The notes beneath the pieces were generated by a model. It was not told where the DNA came from and did no database searches. It was given only the letters and a program-made list of their open reading frames with translations. A stretch of DNA of 64,000 nt from Cololabis saira. Lineage: Eukaryota > Chordata > Actinopteri > Beloniformes > Belonidae. Within the stretch, counting starts at the first letter, position 1. The number at the start of each line of letters is the position of its first letter. The DNA lies in assembly GCF_033807715.1 (NCBI RefSeq), contig NC_084601.1:1519001-1583000 (forward strand). Reading direction: 5' to 3'. A program made the position numbers and the translations under genes. Below are positions 13,308 through 24,200 of this stretch, in pieces.

Positions 13308-15201
13308 TACATTCTGGATTCATTACAAATCAACTGAAATATTGTAAGCCTTTTATTATTTTAATATTGCTGATTATGGTTTACAGTTTAAGATTAAGAT
13401 TCCCAGAATATTCTAATTTATTGAGATAGGATATTTGAGTTTTCTTAAGCTGTAAGCCATGATCAGCAGTATTAAAATAATAAAAGGCTTGTAATATTTC
13501 AGTTGATTTGTAATGAATCCAGAATGTATGACATTTTTGTTTTTGTAATTGCATTACAGAAAATCACAATATTCTAATTTTATGAGACAGTCCTGTATGT
13601 AATTGATATAAAATTCCACGCTGGAGGAAATCCCAGCTTACTGAGAGTTTGTAAATATTTTACAGTTTGAGCTGGATATGTTGGCTCAGAGGGGTGAGCT
13701 GATACGGGCCGCAGGTTATCCTGGTTTCTGCAGCGTCTTCAGAGCCTCCAACCTCCAGGTGGCGCTGGAGCTGCTGGAGGAGTTGAGAGAAACCCCCATC
13801 ACCTACCAGCCGCAGCACCACCCTCCTGACGCCAGAGGACACAGTAAGTAACCTGATAGTGCTCAAAGGAGGGGAACTTAGCTGTTATCATGGGTTGTAC
13901 ACAGGGTGCGATTTGCCGGTGGAGATGGTGGAGATTTCCCCCCCTCTGGCTTACACGTCCTACCCTCTGCTGAATTATTTTTATCCTCGGTGGGGACAAA
14001 ATGTATCCCCCCTACCCAAAGTATTTTCACCATTACATCGTAATTAATAACAAGTAATAACAACCAAAATACACAGAGTCCGTGTTCATTCTGCTTGTGC
14101 TGGGATTTTGATGCCGGGAGCGAGTCGCGCCCACAGAAAGCAGTTTTATTTTGAAAACCAACCAGATTTTCTTGCATTCCAAAAGACCAACTTCCGGCCC
14201 GCCAAAATAAAAGATATAGTCAGTCAAATGAATAAAAAAATGAAAAGAATCCAGAGCAGCATATCCTCATATTTTACAGGATCACAACCAAAAATCCAGA
14301 GAAAAAATGCGACAGAAGATGAAACAAGATCTGACATTGCTGATCGGATGGAGGACAGCAGCATCTCCCCGGCTGAGGAGAGCTCCCATGTTTTCTGTTA
14401 AACTGATATTGAGAAAGAATTAAAAAAATATAAATTTTTTTTTTTTTTTTATTTGGCACATTTAAAAACAATATAAGGAGAAAATATTTCTGCAAATGCA
14501 GTGGTTCAGTTCATGTTCAAAATAGGCCTGCCGTCTACGTTATGTAGCTTAAGTGTAAGGTTTACACGAGAAACAAGTTTTCATATAGCCTGTACTGTTG
14601 GCCCGCTGTTGTGTGTTAATTTTTCTGAATAAAAATATTTCTCAAAATTATCCCCCCCTCTGGTTTTTTCACAAATCGCACCCTGGTTGTACATTTAAAA
14701 ATGACTTCTCCATAATGGGTAGATGTTTTCCGAGTGTCTGATCTCAGTTCAGTGCTGTGGTTTGTCGTTGTAACCTTGAGTTCTTGTGTTTGTGTTGTCA
14801 GTGCGCTGTTACCCTGTCATGCCAGCTGAACTGGCCTGGCTCTTTGCCACCCGTCCAGTGTTTCTTTACCCGGAGCTCCTGCCCTGTGCGAGCCTCGACC
14901 CCGCTCTCTACTGCCCCCGCAGGACAGCCGCTTTTACTGCAGCGGAGGACTGGTAAACTCAATCTGCTAGTTGTTACTCTTAACGCCTAGCCTAATGACC
15001 AACCCTCCCATGTGAATCAATTTCAACATGTGTATGTGTTTGTATTCCATCAGCCTGCTGGTACTCGGCCTCAGAAACATGGGCGGGGCGAGTGACCCGC
15101 CGAAGCTCGTATCTCAGTTCCTTCTGAGGAAAACTCTGATGCAGGTCCGACGAAGGATCCTGCAGTGCTGCAGACCGGGTTTTCCTGACAACATTGTCAA
15201 G

Positions 15202-15285
<84 letters not shown>

Positions 15286-18200
15286 ATACCTGTCCAGTTT
15301 TGGATTTAAAAATAAGGGAATTTTCCGCTGCTGTCCCACCAGCCCAACCGAGGTCCACTATTACATTTTTACAGGTTTACAAGAAAACTAAAATAACTAT
15401 GTGTCAACCACTTAAAAACTACAATTATGTGCTCAGAATCTGATAGGCCGACCTTTGTTAAAAGTGAAATGCTGTGTAATTCCAATAATAAGGCCTAAAT
15501 GAAAACACATTTACATTTCCCTTTTTAATTTAATTTATTTTAATTGAATTCATTCAGCCCCATCCTGCTCTTCTTTAGGAAAGTAACTTCGGTTTCCCAT
15601 TTTTAGAGATATTTACACAAAGTCTTCGCTTATTTGACAGAAATGTCTTCTCTGGTTACATCCATCCATCTTTCTGATTTGTTGTTCTGAGTTTGTTCCC
15701 GTTGTTGCCACTAATCTCGCGAGAAATGTCACCCAGACTACAGCAAGGGTCAATTCTCGCAAGGCTAGTGACAATTCAGTTTGGAGAGGTAAAGGAACGC
15801 TTTTTAAAATGGATTATATTGTGAAACGGGAAGGGGCAGCACGGTGGCTTGGTGGTTAGCACTCCCAGGCCCAGCAGGGTCTTTCTGTGTGGAGTTTGCA
15901 TGTTCTCCCCGTGCTTGCGTGGGTTCCCTCCGGGTATTCTGGCTTCCTCCCACAGTCCAAAAACATGCGTAGTAGGTTAATTGATGACTCTAAATTGCCC
16001 GTAGGTGTGAGTGTGTCTGGTTGTCTTGTCTATATGTGGCCCTGTGATGGACTGGTGACCTGTCCAGGGTGTAACTGCCTCTCACCTGTAATGAGCTGGG
16101 ATAGACTCCAGCAGACCCCCGTGACCCTGCAAAGGATAAAGCGGGTATAGATCATGGATGTATGGATGGATGGATGGATGGATAAAACGGGAAATTTAGG
16201 TGAAAATACTAATACGGGAGGACAGTGGGAAAGAGGGGTAAAATACAGTAGTTTCCCGGCTGGAAACTGGAGACTTGACAGGTATGACACACACACACTC
16301 ACAATTGGCTGAAATGAAGCTCAGTGTTCCGACTGTTCCTCTTCTCCAGGCCTTCAGGTATCAGCAGGTGCTGTGGCCGATGCCGGTCGCCTGCCGCCAT
16401 CTCAGTCCAGCAGAGCGACGCCCCCCTGTGGAGAGAGAGGAAAGCGTCATGCCTATGTGGCTTGTGGTATGACAGCATTCAGAACATTTTATATCAATAA
16501 TTTCATTGTGGCCCTTTTAATGTAACACCGTGTCCACACTGCATGCGACGCGAGCGAGCGTCAGCGTCAAAAAAAATTCCATTGCTTTATTTTTTATTGC
16601 ACTGTCCATACTGGTTGCGAGCGGCGCGGCGCGCCATTTTGAGCTGGACTTTTGTTCGGACGCCCTGTTTCTATTTTCTTCCTGTCTCTGGCGTTGAAAG
16701 CCAGTTGAAAGCGCTGTAGGAAACATTCATTTCAATACCAGAACCTCAATAAAGTGGCAGCTGGCTGGAGGGAGATCGCCAGGGGGCTGGAAGGTCGTCA
16801 CCGTCTCCATCACCAGTGGTTTCCCAAATCCAACTCAGCCTGGATCATTTCTCGTGTCCTCTGCTTTTTCCCCACATCCAAGTAATGATCTGACATGCTG
16901 ACATGTTTGCTGCATTTAACACCACACGCCGCTGACTCCACGCTGTTCGCTGTTTGATTGCGTCGTCACACGCCGTTATTAGTTCGTTTTTTTCCCCCAC
17001 TTACAGGACCTTTTCTCTCCCTCCCGATGTTCCGGGACCTATATAATAATAGGATAGTATTTCTTTCTGCCACTTTATTGAGGTTTTTGTAGTGAAATGA
17101 GGAGGAATCATAGAGATAACTTCTCATTTCAACTAACTGGATCAGCCGTTCCTCATCCATGACTGTTTCCTACAGCGCTTTCAACGCGAGTGACAGGAAG
17201 AAAATAGAAGAACATTTAAATATCACAATATCAAGCTTGTTTTCTGTTTAGAAAGTACAAACATAGGAAGATTACAAGTACTCACCCATCTTTTACTTGT
17301 CTCTTTACTCTTTTAGGAGTTATTTTAGGAGTTTCTTTCAGGAGCGCACCCTACGCCGTAGGGTCTGCGTTGGTGTAACGCGGAACCATAAATCAGCCTT
17401 TTAAAAAGCGAGTTTCAGCTGTCAATCAAAAGAACGTGGGGGCCCATAACGCGTTCAGTGTGGACAGAGAGCGTCCGATGCCACGCAGTGCAACGCGATA
17501 GTCGGACGCTCGCGTCCAGTTAGGACAAGGTGTAACTCAGAATTTTTTGAATTTACAGTAATTGATTGATATTTTTTCCCGTACGGGACTGGGGGTACAG
17601 ACAACACACAATTTAAAAACAGATTAAAAATCATGTTTCACCCTGACCCCCAGTCTGGCCCTCGGCAGGAGGGTCCCCCCTTATGATCCAGGTCCTGGTC
17701 CAGGTTTCTTCCCTCCTAAAGGGGAGTTTTTCTTGCCACTGTTTGGCTTAAGGTTTTTCTCCCACTAGGGGAGTTTTTACCTGCCATTGTTTATGTAATA
17801 ATTGCTCTGGGGTTTATGTTCATGTTCTGGGTCTCTGGAAAGCGTCTAGAGACAACATCTGTTGTATTAGACGCTATATAAATAAAATTGAATTGAATTG
17901 AATGTTTCTTTTCTGGCAGCGGAGCCTCCCTGTGGTTTATCCAACCGTTAAACACTTCAACAACCCGTCTGGACCGGCCCCGGAGGCCCCGGCCTCCTGC
18001 AGGAGGGACAAACCCCGTCAGAGTCACCTGGCTTTCCTGCACTCCGCCTACACCTTCCCTCCGGGGACTAGATACCCCCCTCGCCTGCCCAACAACCTGG
18101 ACTTCAAACGCATTGGGTTTGTCTCACTGCAGCAAGCCCTGCCCCCTCCTCCCCGCCACTCCTCCACCTGCCCTCTCTCTGACCGTCCAGTTAACGGCTG

Positions 18201-21200
18201 CTCCACCTCTCCTCCTCCACCATCACTCAGTCCTCCTCGAGTTCTCCTCCAACGCCTCCTCCTGACCAGGATCAACGCCCCTGCTGCTAAAACTATCACC
18301 AACTCCACCGTCTCCACGTCAACCATAGAGCAAATCAAAAGCCACAAACGGACGTTGGCCGGCTTGAGGAGGAGGAAGTTCCCTAGTTCACCCCCGGCTT
18401 CAGAGCAACCCAGCCATGCAAGAGAAAAGATGAGGAGTGATGAAGCCAACACGGCTCCTCTGGAAGTCACCGCCTCGTTTTTAGACGACACGGCCAAAAA
18501 CGAAGAGGAAGAAGGGGTAGAGGAGGAGAGTGACGTGCTCCTGGCTTTGTCTGAGTCGTCGTCCAGTGATACGGAGAGTGTCTCTCGTGACGAAGATCTG
18601 GCCGACCCAAAAGAGCCAGAGTCAGAAAGGGAACAAGGAGTGCAAGCAGTAGAAGAAGATGATGATAACGATCGTGGAGTGACGTCTTCAGATGAGTCCA
18701 GATCATCCGTCATCCACCTTAAGGTCAAGCATATTAAATACACGTGTCACTGATTCCAAACTTAAGCTGCATGTTCACATAACACTGTTTCCTACCAGCA
18801 TAAAAGTGTTCTGACTAGTGATGCACCGAAATGAAAATTTGTGGCCGAAACCGAAACCGAAAATAATAATAAACGCTTGGCCAAATACCGAACAATACCG
18901 AACATGGTTCTTCACAGTTTTTCATTTATTTTGCCAATTTTTTCACCATTGCATAAATCAAATACATTTGATTTAGGCATGCTTTTCAAAGAAAAAAATC
19001 ATTTACAAAATTACAAGGTAGAAAATATTTATTGAACATAAAAAACATTTTTTAATTTCCAGCATTATGTTGTTTTGGTTCCACCTCCTGGTGAATGTTA
19101 GGTAAAATTCTTATGTGGTTACTTTTTGGTTGGCCAACGATTTATGTTTGTGGTGCGCAAACGTTATGGGAGCGGCCAGTCTATTTCCTTATATTACAAC
19201 GCCGTTATTAATTGTTCGGTTTTTTTCCCACTTATTCAACCAAACACCAAAAGTGTTTGGTTTTTTTTGCCATTTTCGGCCGAACAATTTAGGTTACCGA
19301 ACAATCGGTGCATCACTAGTTCTGACACACCACTCTTTTTCTTTTTGGCTACTATTATTAGATGGGGACGTGGTTCCAGACATGTTTTAAGTTAAACAAG
19401 GAACAGTTTTGAAATAAGGACTCCCTCTTGAGCATTGGCTGTAGAGACGACTTGATAGCAGATAGCTTGTGTTCAGAGTTCACTGTGATCATTGTTGCCT
19501 GATTTGTCAAGCACCTCAGGAAACATGGGCATGTTATCCTGGTTGACCGCACCATGAGTTTTCCCCTCATGGTTGATTATGTTTGGTAAAGCAAAAGAAC
19601 TCAGAAAACGTACTTGAGAAAGGCGGGAGAAAATTGCAAATGACTCTTACTCAGCAGCCACGTGGACTTTCTACATTCAGAACATTCTGAAAAAGCTACC
19701 GTATTTTCCGCACTATAAGGCGCATGGTCAGCTTTTGAAAAAATGGAAGGCTTTTGGGTGCGCCTTATAGTGCGGAAAATACGGTACATGTTTTATCCAA
19801 TGAATCACAAAGTGACAAGTGGCTTTATCCCTGAATCCCTGAATATGTATAGGCTTTAAAAAAAATGTATAGACACTTCTGAGTGTAAAAAGCAGCATAT
19901 CATTGTTAAATTAAGCACTAGTGCATCAATATAGTAAATGACCTCAGTCACGTGTGTCAAAATAATGGCAGTGTCAGACCACCAGGGGGCGCTGCTGATC
20001 CCAACATACAGTAGAATATTTATGGTATTTTCTGATAGCTAGTGCAAGACGTCCTCTAACGATAGCTTCACAATAAGACAAGATTGCATTGGTAAAATCT
20101 GATTCATTGTTTTTATCTGTTGCTTTTAGTTTTTTGTATGAAAATAAAAAATTGGGTTTCAGTGACATTAACATTCACCTCATTGCTAGATTGAATGTGT
20201 TTTACGGGCAAAGAGACCCATGAATAAAACAGGAATTGGAGTGGTCACACCTGTAGACTGACATTGTAATCTGTGGTTGTAGGAGAAGCTTTCATCAGAA
20301 GAAACTGGAGATGATGATGAAGAAGACGGTCTGAATGAATCAGAAGACTTGCTGTTTGCCCAAGATTATCTCCACAGAGTAAGAGAAATAGTTCTTGGGT
20401 TAATTGTTTAGTTGGGGCTCCCCTACTGATATATTGTTGAGTCATGGTATGTTAGTGCACTCTGCCTCCATTGCAAAGAGAGAGAGGAAAAAAAACTTTT
20501 TTTTTTTCATTCTTAATTTACCAAAACAGACAAAATGATGTATAATTTAACACCTTCCTTGATTTGCCTTTCCATTGCTCCAGAGTGCAGATCTATATCA
20601 CAGGTTGTATTGTGTTCTCTGTACAGGTGTGTGAAGCGGTGCAGGTTTCTCCAGGCGTGTCCGAGGAGCTGCTGCAGATGTTGGATGAGTTTTCAGCAGC
20701 CAGTTCTCCAGGGACTCCAGCAGCTCTAAAGATCCTGTATGAGCGACTGAGCCGTGTGCTGCAGCCGTGGCCTCAACTACTCAAAGACTTTGCTGCCTTC
20801 CTGAACCGCAGACAGGCCCGCAGATGTGGACTGGTGGGTGGCCTCTCTCTGGCACCGCACTGACTCTACATGATACCACTCGGGTGAACTCTAACTCTGT
20901 TTCCTGTCCGGCAGCTGTTGGAGCAGCAGCTGTTTGAACAAAGTAGGAGATTTCTGTGGCGACTGGGACAGAACCTGGGAGAAAGCTCCTCCCTCTACCA
21001 GGAAGTGGTTTCAATGCTGCAGGGAAGCCCCGCCCCTTCATCTGAGAACATGGAAAAGGTGAATAAAAAATATACTCATAAAATGTACGGTAAGAGCCTC
21101 ATATACCAGTAGGTAAGTGCTTTATATGATCACATGAATCCAGGAAGAGTTTCATAGGAAAATGTTTTATTAACCCTTGTGCTGTTTTTGGGTCAAGGAA

Positions 21201-24200
21201 GGAAAGGAAGGGAGGGAAGAAGGAAGGAAGGAAAGAAAGAAGGAAGGAAGGAAGGAAGGGAAGAAGGAAGGAAGGTAGGAAGGAAGGGAGGAAGGGAAGA
21301 AGGAAGGAAGGAAGGGAGAGAGGGAGGGAGGGAAAAAAGAAGGAAGGAAGGGGAAAAAGGAAGGAAGGAAGGAAGGGAGGGAAAAAAAGAAGGAAGGAAG
21401 GAAGGAAGGGAAAAAAAGAAGGAAGGAAGGATAGAAGGGAAAAAAGAAGGAAGGAAGGAAGGGAAAAAAGAAGGAAGGGAAAAAAAGAAGGAAGGAAGGA
21501 AGGAAAAATAATAATAATAATAAGCTTTATTTGTATAGCACCTTTCCAAACACAGTTACAAGGCGCTTTTACAAAGCAGAATTAAAAGGCAGAATCCAAT
21601 AAAATGACAAAAATATAAAAACATAAGAACATAGAAATACAATAAAACATTAGAAAATAATAACATTGGATATTATAGAGTACATTATTAGATGTAAAGA
21701 AAAAGCACATTTAAAAAGTGTGTGTTTTAAAAGAGATTTAAAAATGGACAGAGATGTGGCTCGCCTGATCTCCTCCGGCAGGTCATTCCAGAGCGACGGG
21801 GCCCTGATAGCAAAGGCCCGGTCGCCCTTAGTTTTTAGTCGAGATCTTGGAATCTCTAATAGGGACCCGCCGGAGGATCTCAGGCTACACCTTGGCTCGT
21901 ATGGGACTAAGCAGTCTTTGATGTACTCAGGGGCCAGTCCCATCCGGGCCTTAAAAGTGATCATTAAAATCTTAAAATCAATTCTAAAACGCACAGGTAG
22001 CCAGTGTAATGAAGCTAAAATCGGGGTTATGTGTACTCTTTTATTTGAATTTGTGAGGAGTCTGGCAGCAGAATTTTGGATAAGCTGAAGTCTGGAGAGA
22101 TTATGTTTACTTAGGCAGGAGTAGAGTGAGTTACAGTAATCTAAACGGGATGTGATGAATGCATGAATGACAAGTTCCAGGTTCTTGGGAGACAGAAAGG
22201 ACCGGATTTTGGAGATTCTGCGTAGTTGAATGAAACAAGACTGGACAGTTGCTTTAACATGCTGATTAAAGTTGAGATTACTGTCAAAGATGATACCAAG
22301 ATTTCTGCAGCTGGGGGTAATACTGGTGGAGAATAAGCCAAGTTGTGGTGAGATGTGATTGTGTGTGGTGTCTGGGCCTATGATAATGACTTTGGATTTG
22401 TCCGGGTTCAATTGAAGGAAGTTATTAGACAGCCAGGTTTGTACTTCATTTAGGCATACTTTGAGAGTGTGTAGTTGATGGTTGATGGTAGGGTCAAAAG
22501 TGAAATAAAGCTGTGTGTCATCTGCGTAAAAATGGAAACTAATATTGTGTCTGCGGATTATGTGACCTAGAGGTAACATGTAGAGTGAGAAGAGCAGCGA
22601 GCCAAGGACTGACCCCTGAGGTACTCCACAAGACAGAGATGCTGTGGAAGATCTGCAGTCACCAATAGCAACATTAAAAGTCCTATTGTGGAGATATTAG
22701 TAAAACCAGTCTAAAACAATTCCAGAGACGCCAACCCACTTCTTGAGACGGAAGGAAAAAGGAAGGAGAGAGCAGGAGGAAAGAAGGAACAGGAGAATGA
22801 GGTCATTTTGACCCAAAGACAGTACCAGGTTAAGCAGCATTTCTACCATAACTTGTCTAATATTGTTCTGGTGCCCCCTCTTAGGTTCTGTCTCTGCTCA
22901 GAGAGCACCCAGACCTCCAGGGAGAGATCCAAGTCCTCTTCCGGAGAATTCACAGCTGCACATCACCGGTCAGAACCAGCTTCACAACCACTACTGTGGA
23001 CTCTTCCCAGAATGTTCCTGACGAGGACGTGAAGAGAGTCCACTCTGACAATGATGAGGAGGCGCAACAAGCATTTTGTGCCAAAAACATCACAATGTCT
23101 TCTACTGGAGAGAAGGTCATCATATGGACCCGGTCAGAACCAAACTCAACAACATACAGAGGATTTACAGAACAGGAAAACAGAACAATGTATTATTTTA
23201 AAAAAATATTCATTTTTGTTAACCAGATCATCCAATATTTATGTTCTAATAAATCTGCAAAGAGAATACATTCATACTTGCAAAATGAAGCAAACTACTT
23301 TACCCCCATAATGCAAACATAACCTGACTTGTTGGCCTGTTTCTGCCAGCAGTCCTTGATGCAGTGAGTTTTTCACTAAGTCTTTTTCACATGTCCCAAA
23401 GACGGCCCATGAGCACCAGCCCCACCTACTGCTGTTTTGAGCTGTCAGGAACTTTTCACTAATCCTGTTTTTGTCCGTTTTCCCTCAAAAATAAATAAAA
23501 AATAAAACAATAATATTAAAAGATTCTAAAAAACAGAAAATTAGAAATTCATTAGACATTTGAAAAGTTATAAAGTTAAAGAGCAAACTGGTTTTCCTGT
23601 TTCAGTGAGGCGGACCGCACCATCCTGACGGCCTGTCAGCAGAGGGGAGCCAATAGAAAAACATTCAGACAAGTGTCCACCCAGCTGGGGAACAAGACTG
23701 TCCAACAGGTGAGAGGGGGGGGGCTTCAGAGTCCTGGTATATCTCTGTGACAGGGTTGAATCAGGACATCTTAGTTTTTATTTACAGGACTGTCTCAGAA
23801 AATTAGAATATTGTGATTTTCTGTAATGCAATTACAAAAACAAAAATGTCATACATTCTGGATTCATTACAAATCAACTGAAATATTGCAAGCCTTTTAT
23901 TATTTTAATATTGCTGATCATGGTTTACAGCTTAAGAAAACTCAAATATCCTATCTAAAAAAATTAGAATATTCTGGGAATCTTAAACTGTAAGCCATAA
24001 TCAGCTAATTAAAATAATAAAAGGCTTGCAATATTTCAGTTGATTTGTAATGAATCCAGAATGTTTGACATTTTTAGTTTTTTTAATTGCATTACAGAAA
24101 ATAAAGAACTTTATCACAATATTCTAATTTTCTGAGACAGTCCTGTATACATAGAAGCTTCAAAACAATTGACTATTCTGGTATTTTCTCCAGGTACGTC

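Noticed and set aside
14108..14401. 98-codon frame as a gon4l exon or independent gene
   Set aside because: It is bounded by hAT ends and an 8-bp target duplication and lies in an intron between exons whose phases join without it.
18048..18743. 231-codon minus-strand open frame
   Set aside because: It is the antisense shadow of the Pro/Ser-rich and acidic gon4l exon at 17920-18723; the sense frame is supported by phases and splice sites on both sides.
21179..21549. [12 protein letters not shown] and SFLPSFLP-type open frames in GGAA tracts (also 55478-55963)
   Set aside because: Low-complexity purine repeats inside piggyBac-like elements are open by composition in several frames on both strands.
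21650..22579. 309-codon minus-strand frame as a host gene
   Set aside because: It carries LINE reverse-transcriptase motifs (YADD and the [14 protein letters not shown] block) and continues upstream into [10 protein letters not shown], so it is a retrotransposon.
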